Assembly (NCBI GenBank): GCA_028683435.1
Contig: JAQUIG010000009.1
Span: 1 to 64,000, forward strand
Length of the DNA stretch: 64,000 nt
Source: Desulfuromonadaceae bacterium
GTDB taxonomy: Bacteria > Desulfobacterota > Desulfuromonadia > Geobacterales > Pseudopelobacteraceae
Direction: 5' to 3'
The position numbers were made by a program, and so were the translations under genes. A model generated the notes under the pieces. It ran no database searches. It saw nothing but the letters and a program-made list of their open reading frames with translations, and had not been told where the DNA came from. Shown here piece after piece: positions 17,246 through 26,876 of the stretch (position 1 is its first letter; each line of letters starts with the position of its first letter).

Positions 17246-18378
17246 AAAGAGCCTTTGAGCGGCATCTGAATATCCTCGAATTCACGCTTGCGTCACTGCT
17301 GCGCAGAAAAGCTAAGAACCTTTCTCTTCTGGCAATGTACCTGCTGGTGATTTTCATACTGGCATCGCTGCAGTTTTTTGTCACGGCACTCAAAAGGGAG
17401 GCGGCCATAATTCTGAGCGATGCTCCCGACATGGTAGTGCAGCGACTGGTTGCCGGGCGCCAGGATCTGGTACCTGCCCGGTATGCCGCTGAAATCGTCA
17501 GTATCAGGGGGGTGACAGCGGTACGGCCGCGCTTGTGGGGCTATTATTACGATGCCCTGAACGGCGCCAATTATACGATCATCGCGAGCGATGATCCGGC
17601 TATAGGGCCGGACTTGGTATCAATTGGTGCCGGGGTGGCAAGGGCACGCAACCTGGCTGTTGGCGATCTTTTACCGCTGATAGGTTATGACAAGGTGCCG
17701 GTAATGCTGGAAATTAGTGCGATATTTCCGAGCAGTTCCGACCTCATCGCAGCCGACATGATTCTCATGTCTCCGGTCAATTTCCATCAGTTGTTCAATT
17801 TCCCTAGTGGCCAGGCGACCGACCTGGCGGTTATGGTGCGCAACCCTAAAGAGCTGCCGACCGTTGCGGCCAAGATTGCCGGCCGATTCCCCGATTCCCG
17901 TCCAATCTTGAAAAGTGAGATTCAGCGCACCTACCAGTCGATCTTCGACTGGCGCGGAGGGATGACGCTGATTGTTCTGGCCTCAGCGCTGCTTTCATTC
18001 ATCATCTTTGCCTGGGACAAGGCCACCGGTCTTTCAGCCGAAGAGCGCAAGGAAATCGGCATCCTCAAATCGATTGGTTGGGAAACTTCAGACGTGCTGT
18101 TGCTCAAATTCTGGGAAGGAACCGTGATCTCGCTGACGGCATTTCTCTTGGGGACTCTGCTTGCCTATGGTCATGTTTTTTTTCTGTCAGCGCCGCTTTT
18201 TACTCAGGCGCTCAAGGGGTGGTCGGTTCTCTATCCCCATTTTCAATTGGTGCCGGTTGTCGATGCCTATCAACTGACGGTGCTCTTTTTCCTGACGGTT
18301 GTGCCGTATACGACTGCGACGATTATTCCCTGCTGGCGCGCGGCAACTATCGATCCTGATGCCGCGATGAGGTATTGA
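17242..18378 (+). CDS. ABC transporter permease, FtsX/MacB type
   Basis: A 378-residue FtsX-like permease with the standard four-helix layout: one N-terminal membrane helix (about 25-48), a large periplasmic MacB-PCD-like domain (about 50-240) and three C-terminal helices (about 248-268, 295-320, 340-362). The segment EERKEIGILKSIGWETSDVLLLKFWEG is the conserved cytoplasmic coupling loop. Proteins of this type act with a LolD/MacB-type ATPase. The ATPase follows immediately but is truncated. Together with the two NosL proteins this would have been a metal-related ABC system. The permease itself looks intact; whether it has a partner ATPase elsewhere cannot be told here. Confidence 0.88.
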   Translation: MKRAFERHLNILEFTLASLLRRKAKNLSLLAMYLLVIFILASLQFFVTALKREAAIILSDAPDMVVQRLVAGRQDLVPARYAAEIVSIRGVTAVRPRLWGYYYDALNGANYTIIASDDPAIGPDLVSIGAGVARARNLAVGDLLPLIGYDKVPVMLEISAIFPSSSDLIAADMILMSPVNFHQLFNFPSGQATDLAVMVRNPKELPTVAAKIAGRFPDSRPILKSEIQRTYQSIFDWRGGMTLIVLASALLSFIIFAWDKATGLSAEERKEIGILKSIGWETSDVLLLKFWEGTVISLTAFLLGTLLAYGHVFFLSAPLFTQALKGWSVLYPHFQLVPVVDAYQLTVLFFLTVVPYTTATIIPCWRAATIDPDAAMRY

Positions 18379-18379
18379 T

Positions 18380-18727
18380 GTGATAGCGTTGTCAGGCATC
18401 ACGAAGAGTTTCAATAGCGGCAAGCCGAATCAGTTCACCGCCGTGGATAACGTCACCCTTACGATCAAACCACGGCAGATTACGGTTTTAAAAGGCCCGA
18501 GTGGTTCCGGAAAAACGTCGCTTCTGACCATGATCGGCTGCATGGCCCGGCCCACTTCTGGGCGGATTTTTCTGCATGGGGTGGCGGCAGCGGTGCCGTT
18601 TCAGCAGCCCGTTTTGCCTGCTGCAGAAGGAATATGGGTACGTCGGCTACCTTCTGTACGCAATCCTGTTTGGTGGTGCGGTTGCCGGGATCGGCACAGG
18701 CGTCTTGATGCCGTTCAGAAGGGTTAG
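18380..18727 (+). pseudogene. Truncated ABC transporter ATPase (LolD/MacB type)
   Basis: The frame begins with a normal ATPase N-terminus (GTG at 18380, one base after the permease stop): IALSGITKSF, Walker A GPSGSGKTS at about 40-48, and RPTSGRIFL at about 57-65. After HG at about nt 18580 all similarity ends. The Q loop, ABC signature, Walker B and His switch are absent, and the remaining 45 or so codons are off-frame sequence of an unrelated membrane protein. It cannot hydrolyse ATP as a complete domain. A deletion has joined it to the tail of another gene. Confidence 0.85.
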
Positions 18728-18854
18728 CAGTCTGTCCAGCATCGTTCCTTCCATACAGCGTCGTCTCACTCTTGTTACACTCGTCTGCTACTTGCTGTTT
18801 ACGATGATCACTGTCTGGAAGATGATCTTCTCTGCGCTCAAGCTGGTTCAGTGA
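18576..18854 (+). pseudogene. C-terminal fragment of an unidentified membrane protein
   Basis: A frame overlapping the end of the broken ATPase, +1 relative to it, reads from about residue 18 as a coherent membrane-protein tail: YVGYLLYAILFGGAVAGIGTGVLM (helix), a basic loop FRRVSSLSS..SIQRRL, then LVTLVCYLLFTMITVWKMIF (second helix) and a stop. The first 15 or so codons are the shifted ATPase sequence. No start or signal is visible at the junction, so this is probably a 3' remnant of a gene whose 5' part was deleted. I do not recognise the family. Confidence 0.65.
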
Positions 18855-18890
18855 GTGAGCTGGCAATGACAGTCACACAAATCCCGCTCA

Positions 18891-18922
18891 TTGTTAACCG
18901 GTTTTTTGTGTCAGGTTGACAA
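18891..18922 (+). promoter_or_regulatory. BirA biotin operator upstream of bioB
   Basis: TTGTTAACC at 18891-18899, a 14-base spacer, then GGTTGACAA at 18914-18922. This is the two-half-site layout of the biotin repressor BirA (TTGTAAACC-N14/15-GGTTTACAA type). The right half contains TTGACA (18916-18921), a likely -35 box, so bound BirA would block RNA polymerase. The operator is about 40 bases before bioB, and the only downstream genes are bioB and bioD. Confidence 0.88.
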
Positions 18923-18962
18923 CGCTTGTTTGCTGTGCTATCGAGTTGCGCGGAGGTATTTT

Positions 18963-19955
18963 GTGACTATGCGGCAATTTATTCAAAAAGTGGCTGATGA
19001 TGTTCTTGGTGGGGCTGTTCTTGATGCGGGCACTGCGATCCGATTGTCTGAGGTGAGCGGTTCTGATCTGTATCTGTTATTTGCCGAAGCGTCCCGCATA
19101 CGGGAATATTTCAAGGGTAAAACTGCGTCTCTCTGCTCAATTATCAATGCCAAGTCGGGTCGCTGCCCAGAGAATTGCGCCTTTTGTGCCCAATCTTCAG
19201 CTCATGCAACCAACATCGCGGTATATCCGTTGGTGGATGATGATGTAATCGTCGACTGTGCGAAAAGTGCCGAGCTGAACGGAGCGGTATGTTATGGTAT
19301 TGTGACCAGTGGTACCGGTATTCAGCCTGGTGAAGAATTGGAGAGGATCTGCCGTACAGTGCGTCGTATCCGGCAGGAAACGGCAATCGAACCGTCCTGC
19401 TCACTGGGGATCATGGATTATGATACCTGCCTTAAACTAAAAGAAGCCGGCATGGTTACCTATCACCATAATCTTGAGACCGCCCGTAGTTTTTTTCCTT
19501 CCATCTGTACGTCACATGATTACGAGGATGATGTCAGAACTATTCAGGCGGCAAAGCGTGCCGGTCTGAACGTCTGCTGCGGTGGGATCCTCGGGCTTGG
19601 AGAGTCGTTTGCGCAGCGGATTGAAATGGCGGAAACCTTGCGGGAACTGGATGTGGATTCCGTGCCGATGAACTTTCTTGACCCAGTAGAGGGCACAAAG
19701 CTATCTGATGCCTGTTTCCTGACCCCGATGGAATGTCTGAAAACGATTGCCATATTTCGTCTTATGTTACCTGCAAAAAACATTATTGTGTGTGGCGGGC
19801 GAGAAACCAATCTGCGCGAGTTGCAGTCATGGATTTTTCTTGCTGGCACGAGCGGAATGATGACCGGTAATTATCTTACCAAGACGGGGCGGGTGCCGGA
19901 AGTTGACCGGCAGATGCTGGCCGATCTGGAATTGACTCTGGAGGTATGTGCGTGA
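18963..19955 (+). CDS. bioB: Biotin synthase
   Basis: Radical SAM enzyme that inserts sulfur into dethiobiotin to give biotin. The radical cluster motif reads CPENCAFCAQ (C-x3-C-x2-C), followed by conserved YGIVTSGTG, YHHNLETARSFF, the CCGGILGLGE motif and a C-terminal GRETNLRE segment with the Arg that ligates the [2Fe-2S] cluster. About 330 residues. The start is either GTG at 18963, five bases after GGAGGT, or ATG at 18969; the former has the better spacing. It overlaps bioD and is controlled by the BirA operator upstream. Confidence 0.97.
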   Translation: MTMRQFIQKVADDVLGGAVLDAGTAIRLSEVSGSDLYLLFAEASRIREYFKGKTASLCSIINAKSGRCPENCAFCAQSSAHATNIAVYPLVDDDVIVDCAKSAELNGAVCYGIVTSGTGIQPGEELERICRTVRRIRQETAIEPSCSLGIMDYDTCLKLKEAGMVTYHHNLETARSFFPSICTSHDYEDDVRTIQAAKRAGLNVCCGGILGLGESFAQRIEMAETLRELDVDSVPMNFLDPVEGTKLSDACFLTPMECLKTIAIFRLMLPAKNIIVCGGRETNLRELQSWIFLAGTSGMMTGNYLTKTGRVPEVDRQMLADLELTLEVCA

Positions 19956-20668
19956 GTAAAGGCATTTTTGTAACCGGAACCGACACCGGTGTCGGGAAGA
20001 CGATAGTTGCAGCAACACTGGCCAGACTGCTGCGGATGAATGGTGTCAAGGTCGGCGTGATGAAGCCGGTTACCAGCGGCTGCCGCGAACTTTCCGGCAC
20101 GCTGGTGTCGGATGATGCGCTGTTGCTCTGCCAGGCGGCGGGGGTTACCGTTTCTGATGATATTGCCCCGTACTGTCTGCGGGAAGCGCTGGCACCCGCT
20201 GAAGCAGCCGAGTGTGATGGTGTGCGGATTGATGTTTCTGCGATAAAAGCGTCATTTAATCGTTTGGCGTCCTCTTGTGACTATATTATTGTAGAAGGGG
20301 CGGGAGGATTGATGGTGCCGCTGTCAGGTGGGGTGCTGATCGCCGATTTGGCTCGTGAATTGGCGTTGCCGCTTCTGGTCGTGGCCCGACCGGCATTGGG
20401 AACGATCAACCACTCCGTCCTGACCTGCTTTGCCGCACAGCAAATGGGCCTTCAAGTGGCGGGTGTTATAGTAAACGGCATGCCGGAACATCCTGGTTTG
20501 GCGGAAAAGGGGGCGCCTCATCAGATCGGCTCGCTCTGTGGTGCACCGATACTGGGGGTGTGGCCGCAGCGTAATGAAGTTGACGAGATGGAGATGGTGG
20601 ACGAACTGGCTGCGTGGCTTGATGGCCAAGCGGAGACGAGCATTGTTCTGCGGGAATTAGGTGTGTGA
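19952..20668 (+). CDS. bioD: Dethiobiotin synthetase
   Basis: ATP-dependent carboxylase that closes the ureido ring of dethiobiotin, the step before BioB. It has a P-loop (GTDTGVGKT, about residues 8-16), a VMKPVTSGC segment, VEGAGGLMVPL in the middle and VIVNGMPEHPG in the C-terminal half. The GTG at 19952 is chosen: GGAGG at 19940-19944 is seven bases upstream, while the earlier ATG at 19946 is too close to it. The 238-residue length is normal. It overlaps the last codons of bioB, so the two form a coupled operon. bioA lies apart at 39450. Confidence 0.95.
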   Translation: MSKGIFVTGTDTGVGKTIVAATLARLLRMNGVKVGVMKPVTSGCRELSGTLVSDDALLLCQAAGVTVSDDIAPYCLREALAPAEAAECDGVRIDVSAIKASFNRLASSCDYIIVEGAGGLMVPLSGGVLIADLARELALPLLVVARPALGTINHSVLTCFAAQQMGLQVAGVIVNGMPEHPGLAEKGAPHQIGSLCGAPILGVWPQRNEVDEMEMVDELAAWLDGQAETSIVLRELGV

Positions 20669-20782
20669 AATCCCCCCTAGCCCCCCTTTTTTAAAGGGGG
20701 GATCTTAACACGCCAGCTTTTTATCATAGGTAGTGTGTCTTAAAACTTTCCCCTTTAAGAAAGGGGGATTGAGGGGGATTGA
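20668..20782. repeat. Inverted C-run/G-run repeat between bioD and sulP
   Basis: The left arm (20668-20701) reads AATCCCCCCTAGCCCCCC..TTTAAAGGGGGG, and the right arm (20746-20782) is its imperfect reverse complement (CCCCTTTAAGAAAGGGGGATTGAGGGGGATT). The left arm also folds on itself. Such AATCCCCCC..TTTAAAGGGGG units occur as dispersed intergenic repeats in many bacterial genomes. The right arm contains the last codons and stop of sulP. It may also act as a transcription stop for the convergent genes. Confidence 0.75.
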
Positions 20783-22467
20783 GTGTCCCGTTCAAAATCT
20801 TCGACGATATCCGCAAGCGCCGTATGCCGGCTGACCCCGCCTAATGATTCACTGATACCGGTTGCACGCAGGATCTCACGCACTTCTGCATGCGCTTCCG
20901 CCACTTTAAGCCGAATCCCTTCCCGTTCAAGTTCCTCTTCAAGGTGCTGCAGCATTATGGCGCCAGCCGCATCGATATAAGGTGATGTCGAAAGGTCACA
21001 TACTGCAAGCCTGACCGGCGTGCTCTCGTGGTGAATTCCCTCAAGTACGGTTGAATAGATCGTATCAACGTTGAAATAGAGGAGGGGCGCCTCGACCCGG
21101 AACAGAAACAGCCCGGGGAATCGTTCATTGTGGGTATGACGGGCCGAATCACTGAATCTGTTGCTGCCGGGGATTCTGCCGAGCATGGAAACATGCGGTT
21201 TAGCCATCATCCGGAGCAGGAAAAGTATAGAAGCGATTGCTGAAACCGTTACCCCCTTCAAAATTCCGAGCAGCAGCACCCCCACAAATGCGACCAAGGC
21301 AACGTTGAACTCAAGCCGGCTTATCTGCCGCAAGCGCTTAAAATCATCGATCTTTACAAAACCGGCAACAGCCACGATAATTATGGCGGCCAGCACTGCT
21401 TCCGGAAGGTTACGGAGCATTCCGGTCAGGAAAAAGAGCACCATTACAAGTGTCATAGATGCAAAAATCAGCGACAGGGGGGTCCTTGCGCCGGCCTTTT
21501 CATTAACTGCCGATTGCGATAGTCCCCCTGCAACCGGGTATCCGTGTCCGAGCGCCGCCATTAGATTTGCGGCCCCCAAACCAAGGAGCTCCTGGCGCGG
21601 ATCAACTGTGTAGTGGTGTGTCGAGGCAAACGCGCGCGCCGCGGCGATGCTCTCGACGTAGGAGAGCAGAAAACAGGCAAAAGCCAGTTCAAGCAAGCCT
21701 TCGAACTGTTCAGTACGAAAGGAAGGGAACTCAAGGGAGGGTAATCCTGGCGGAATGAGTCCCACTACTCTGACGCCTTGTTCAGCTAGCCCGAAAGTTG
21801 AGATGATGCCGGTTGAAATTATCACAATCGCCAGTGCCACCGGTCGCCCCGGCAGCAGCCTGTCTCCGGCAATCAGCAGCAGGAGTGAACCACCCCCGAT
21901 GGTAATAACCACTACGTTTGGATTGCCCAGTTGTGGCAGGATGACGATCAGCCGCTCAAAAAAATTGTCGCCGCCTCCGGCTACCCCGAGTAGTTTGGGC
22001 AGTTGCATAGAGGCGATGCTTAATGCCGCTCCGGCTTTAAACCCCAGCAAGATGGATTCCGAAATGAAATTGACGAATGAACTGAGGCGCATGATCCATG
22101 CGAGAAGGCAGAAAACCGACACCATGAAGGCGGTGGTGGCGGCAATGGCAGCATAATTGGAAGGATCGCCAGCCGCCATAGTGCCGACTACGCTGGCCAC
22201 CATGACGGAAATGGCCGCCGTAGGGCCGATTGACAGATGACGGGACGATGCAAAGAGTGCGTAGGCGATGCCGCTGAATATGTAACAGTAGAGCCCCGCT
22301 TGTGGAGTCAGTCCGGCCAGTGTGGCATATGCCATCGCCACTGGCACGGCATACGCCGCAAGAGTGACTCCTGCAATCAGGTCCGGCCAGAGCCAGGCGG
22401 ATTGGTAGCGGGGCAGCCAGTCAATAATCGGAATCAGTTGTGTCAGCCATCGGAGAGAACTCTTCAT
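20755..22467 (-). CDS. SulP family inorganic anion transporter
   Basis: A 570-residue SLC26/SulP transporter: the membrane domain (about 20-430) shows the family signature GLTPQAGLYCYIFSGIAYALFASSRHLSIGPTAA near residues 50-80, and there is a cytoplasmic STAS domain (about 440-550, VRLAVCDLSTSPYIDAAGAIML). It probably carries sulfate, bicarbonate or another oxyanion, by proton or sodium coupling; the substrate is not predictable from sequence. The last nine residues (TQSPSIPLS) are encoded by the right arm of the inverted repeat, so the natural C-terminus has been replaced or extended. It is transcribed towards bioD. Confidence 0.92.
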   Translation of the reverse strand: MKSSLRWLTQLIPIIDWLPRYQSAWLWPDLIAGVTLAAYAVPVAMAYATLAGLTPQAGLYCYIFSGIAYALFASSRHLSIGPTAAISVMVASVVGTMAAGDPSNYAAIAATTAFMVSVFCLLAWIMRLSSFVNFISESILLGFKAGAALSIASMQLPKLLGVAGGGDNFFERLIVILPQLGNPNVVVITIGGGSLLLLIAGDRLLPGRPVALAIVIISTGIISTFGLAEQGVRVVGLIPPGLPSLEFPSFRTEQFEGLLELAFACFLLSYVESIAAARAFASTHHYTVDPRQELLGLGAANLMAALGHGYPVAGGLSQSAVNEKAGARTPLSLIFASMTLVMVLFFLTGMLRNLPEAVLAAIIIVAVAGFVKIDDFKRLRQISRLEFNVALVAFVGVLLLGILKGVTVSAIASILFLLRMMAKPHVSMLGRIPGSNRFSDSARHTHNERFPGLFLFRVEAPLLYFNVDTIYSTVLEGIHHESTPVRLAVCDLSTSPYIDAAGAIMLQHLEEELEREGIRLKVAEAHAEVREILRATGISESLGGVSRHTALADIVEDFERDTQSPSIPLS

Positions 22468-22616
22468 GGTCCCTGGCCTATCATCGTTTAAGGGTGTTAG
22501 TCAATGGCAGAGTACTGTCGGGGATGCTTGAAGTGTGAAGCGCTGCTGCTTCGAACAGGTAATGGAATGATCTTGACTCCTTTACGTGCAAATAGTAATG
22601 TTTAGAGCAAATATAG

Positions 22617-23924
<1,308 letters not shown>

Positions 23925-24061
23925 GAGACTCTTTTTTTTGCGTATGTATGGGTAATCCTTGTGGTTACTCATTATTTTGTGTAGTATCCCAGAAAATGTC
24001 ATGAAGCTTATATCTGTTATTAAAAATTAGGATTATATTCCGATCAGAGGAGTTGTTAAAA

Positions 24062-24430
24062 ATGTATGTTCTGACGATCCGTACAAGTTTTGCTGCTGCA
24101 CATAACCTGATGAATTATCAGGGGGATTGTGAAAATTTGCATGGGCATAATTGGAAAGTCGAGGTGGCGGTCACGGCCAGAGAACTGGACAAGGCGGGGC
24201 TGGGTATAGATTTCAAGGTTCTGAAGCGTGAAGCGGGCGCGATAATAAACGAACTGGACCATAAATATCTTAATGATAATCCAGCATTCCACGATATTTC
24301 CCCTTCATCGGAACATATTTCAAAATATCTGTACCAGCGTATCTCCGAGCGGATGAATAACGACAATATCAAAGTGGATTCAATCACCGTCTGGGAGTCT
24401 GACAACGCATCTGCACGTTATTATGAGTGA
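24062..24430 (+). CDS. queD: 6-carboxy-5,6,7,8-tetrahydropterin synthase
   Basis: Second enzyme of queuosine precursor (preQ0) synthesis, converting dihydroneopterin triphosphate to carboxytetrahydropterin. It is about 122 residues with the zinc His ligands FAAAHNL and HGHNW, catalytic Cys in GDCENLHGHNW, and a closing VWESDNASARYYE. ATG at 24062 follows GAGGAG by nine bases; the TTG three codons earlier is too close to it. It overlaps queE by 8 nt, so the two enzymes are made together. Confidence 0.93.
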   Translation: MYVLTIRTSFAAAHNLMNYQGDCENLHGHNWKVEVAVTARELDKAGLGIDFKVLKREAGAIINELDHKYLNDNPAFHDISPSSEHISKYLYQRISERMNNDNIKVDSITVWESDNASARYYE

Positions 24431-25172
24431 TCAGGTATTTATCAGTGAAATATTTTCGTCCATTCAGGGCGAAGGGATGCTGGCCGGGCGCAGACAGATC
24501 TTTGTGCGTCTGATGGAATGTAATCTTGACTGTCGCTATTGCGACACCAATTTTGAAAAATCGGATAGTGGTCGTCTGGAATCGAAACCGGGCTCTGGTC
24601 TCTTTGTTGATCTGCCGCAACCTTTTCCGTTGCATGGATTATCCGCCATTTTTGACGATTGGAAATCGCAGCTGCCGGGGGCGCACCATTCGGTAAGTTT
24701 TACAGGTGGAGAGCCGCTTCTTTACGCGGATGCCCTTGCGGAGTGGTTTCCTGAAATCAGAAAATCTCTTCCAATCCATCTTGAAACAAACGGCACCATG
24801 CACTTGGCCCTCCGGCGGGTAAAACAGCATGTTGATTATATCAGCATGGATATGAAACTTCCTTCTACAGCCGGATGTGCGGAGCGGTTGTGGGATCTGC
24901 ATGCTCTTTTCCTGAGCGAGGCGCAAGGAAGTAACGTCTCCGTCAAAGCGGTGGTGGGAGAGTTGACATCAGCGGTTGAAATCGGGCAGTTGTGCGATGT
25001 GATATCTTCCGTTAACGCGTCCACGCCGCTCTTCCTGCAACCGTTGTCGCTGCAAGATGGAAGTATCGGCATCACCGCAGCACACATTCTCCGTCTTCAG
25101 GAACAGGCATCGTCCCGTCTGCCGGATGTACGGGTAATCCCCCAGATGCACAAGTTACTGGGTGCGCTTTGA
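24423..25172 (+). CDS. queE: 7-carboxy-7-deazaguanine synthase
   Basis: Radical SAM enzyme that contracts the carboxytetrahydropterin ring to CDG, the step after QueD. The N-terminus has EIFSSIQGEGMLAGRRQIFVRL and the cluster motif CNLDCRYCD (C-x3-C-x2-C). SFTGGEPLLY and LETNGTM follow, as in this family. The length of 249 residues is normal. It overlaps queD by 8 nt upstream and the next small gene by 1 nt. QueC and QueF are not in the window. Confidence 0.94.
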   Translation: MSDQVFISEIFSSIQGEGMLAGRRQIFVRLMECNLDCRYCDTNFEKSDSGRLESKPGSGLFVDLPQPFPLHGLSAIFDDWKSQLPGAHHSVSFTGGEPLLYADALAEWFPEIRKSLPIHLETNGTMHLALRRVKQHVDYISMDMKLPSTAGCAERLWDLHALFLSEAQGSNVSVKAVVGELTSAVEIGQLCDVISSVNASTPLFLQPLSLQDGSIGITAAHILRLQEQASSRLPDVRVIPQMHKLLGAL

Positions 25173-25549
25173 TGGTTGAAACGATTACGCTCGATTCAGC
25201 TCTCCATATTATGTTGCTGGATCAAACCCGGCACTATTTTGGCGGCTACTTCCATGTTAAAGTGCTTGCCTGTTGTGATATCCCTCTGCAGCAGAGCTAT
25301 TTTGAAAACGATGCTGAATACCGCTGTGCGGTTGCCAAAATGGGGACGTCCGTCAGATTCGAACGGATACTTGAAAAAATGGCCGTTCCCGAATCCGGAA
25401 TAGAATCAGTTCGCAGCCTGTTGATACAGGCCTTTCACGAGACTGCCAAAGTTTATCTGTCAACGGCAGATTTTGCTCCCCGCTTTGTCCGGAGCGAGTA
25501 TCATAAACGTGTGAAAAAAACCTCTCAAATTCGAAACCCAAGAGCGTAA
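25172..25549 (+). CDS. Conserved hypothetical protein in the que cluster
   Basis: A 125-residue soluble protein; ATG at 25172 overlaps the queE stop (ATGA arrangement), so it is translated in the same operon. It has an alpha/beta look: HIMLLDQTRHYFGGYFHVKVLACCDI at the start, FERILEKMAVPE in the middle and a Lys/Arg-rich tail. No catalytic motif or membrane segment is evident, and I do not recognise a family. It lies between queE and rlmD, which both concern RNA modification, but a role there is only inference from position. Confidence 0.65.
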   Translation: MVETITLDSALHIMLLDQTRHYFGGYFHVKVLACCDIPLQQSYFENDAEYRCAVAKMGTSVRFERILEKMAVPESGIESVRSLLIQAFHETAKVYLSTADFAPRFVRSEYHKRVKKTSQIRNPRA

Positions 25550-25550
25550 T

Positions 25551-26864
25551 GTGTCATTACCTGTCGCACATATTGATAAACTCGCCTTTGGTGGCAATGG
25601 TGTTTGCCGGATTGACGGCAAAGTCTGTTTTGTACCCTTCAGTTGCCCTGGTGATGAACTCTCTCTCCGGATCACAGCCGATAAAAAATCGTACTGCACG
25701 GCTTCAATCGCTTCTATTATAACCCCTTCTCCTTCGAGAACCGCTCCAGAATGTTCACTATTTAGCGCATGTGGAGGCTGCAGCTGGCAACATATCAGCT
25801 ATCCTGTCCAGCTTCAGCAGAAACGGCAAATCCTGGCAGAAGCGCTCTGGAGGGGGGGGAGCGTCCCGGCAGATATGATCGATGATGTTGTGCCCGCGCC
25901 TCATCAATACGGCTACCGGAATCGCCTTCAGTTCAAGGTTTCTGCCCGTAATGGAAATCTTCGTATCGGCTTTTACCGGCAGGGCTCACACCAGGTAGAG
26001 GATGCAGCCTGCGGCTGTCCAATAGCTGCGCCCGTGATCAATCAGGTGCTGGGTTGTTGCAGAGCTGTACTTCACTCGTATCCTGATGTTCAGTCGGTCT
26101 CTCAGATCAGTATTGATGCCGGTGACAACGGAGTGGTTGTCATCATACGCCAGAGCGGAACCGTTACTTCAAAGAAAAGAGAGTATTTTATTGATCGCTC
26201 CGGCGATTTTGGACCGTGCACGGGACTTTTTCTTAAAACCGATAATCATTCGGACTGTGAAAAACTATGGGGGAGCGATCATATATCCTATCGCATGAAC
26301 CGGGCTGACCCCAATCAAATGCCGCTGGAGCTGACCTACCCCCCCGGCGGGTTTGCTCAGGTGCACCAGCTGCAGAATGTTGCCATGCTGTCTGTCATCA
26401 GGCGGCTTGGTGCGTTTACAACGGTTGAAGATCTCCTCGATCTGTATTGCGGTAACGGTAATTTTTCGCTTCCTCTGGCAGCTGAAGTTGCCTCTGTGTT
26501 CGGAATCGAGGGGAATGCGGATTCAATACGGGCTGCGGAGAAGAACCAGAAACTCAACAACGTTGCAAATGCCCGTTTTATTTGTGATGATGTCACCGCC
26601 GGCGTACTTTGTCTTGCAGACGAGGGGCGACGATTTGATGCGGTCCTGCTTGATCCGCCACGCTCCGGCGCTGCAGATGCGATATCAGGTATTGTTCGTC
26701 TGCAGCCGGATAAGATTATTTATGTTTCGTGCGATCCGAGCACACTTGCGCGGGATTGCGGGTTGCTGGGCGGTTACGGATACACTGTTGTCAAGACTGT
26801 CCCGATTGATATGTTCCCCCAAACCTACCACCTTGAAAGTGTAACATTGCTCCGCAGATCATAG
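25551..26864 (+). CDS. rlmD: 23S rRNA (uracil-5-)-methyltransferase, RlmD/RumA type
   Basis: SAM-dependent m5U methyltransferase. It starts with a TRAM-like RNA-binding domain (about 1-60). An iron-sulfur set follows: CSLFSACGGCSW (C-x5-C-x2-C, about 65-76) and a later Cys in AACGCP. The methyltransferase core has DLLDLYCGNGNFSLPL (motif I), VLLDPPRSGA (motif IV) and the catalytic Cys in IIYVSCDPSTLARD. The length of 437 residues fits. The GTG at 25551 lies one base after the previous stop. Assignment to 23S U1939 (RlmD) rather than a paralogue is by general resemblance. Confidence 0.88.
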   Translation: MSLPVAHIDKLAFGGNGVCRIDGKVCFVPFSCPGDELSLRITADKKSYCTASIASIITPSPSRTAPECSLFSACGGCSWQHISYPVQLQQKRQILAEALWRGGSVPADMIDDVVPAPHQYGYRNRLQFKVSARNGNLRIGFYRQGSHQVEDAACGCPIAAPVINQVLGCCRAVLHSYPDVQSVSQISIDAGDNGVVVIIRQSGTVTSKKREYFIDRSGDFGPCTGLFLKTDNHSDCEKLWGSDHISYRMNRADPNQMPLELTYPPGGFAQVHQLQNVAMLSVIRRLGAFTTVEDLLDLYCGNGNFSLPLAAEVASVFGIEGNADSIRAAEKNQKLNNVANARFICDDVTAGVLCLADEGRRFDAVLLDPPRSGAADAISGIVRLQPDKIIYVSCDPSTLARDCGLLGGYGYTVVKTVPIDMFPQTYHLESVTLLRRS

Positions 26865-26876
26865 AAAGGCTTTGAT

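Noticed and set aside
23925..24061. preQ1 riboswitch before queD
   Set aside because: The leader does not contain the short hairpin plus A-rich tail pattern of preQ1-I; only an ordinary RBS is seen.
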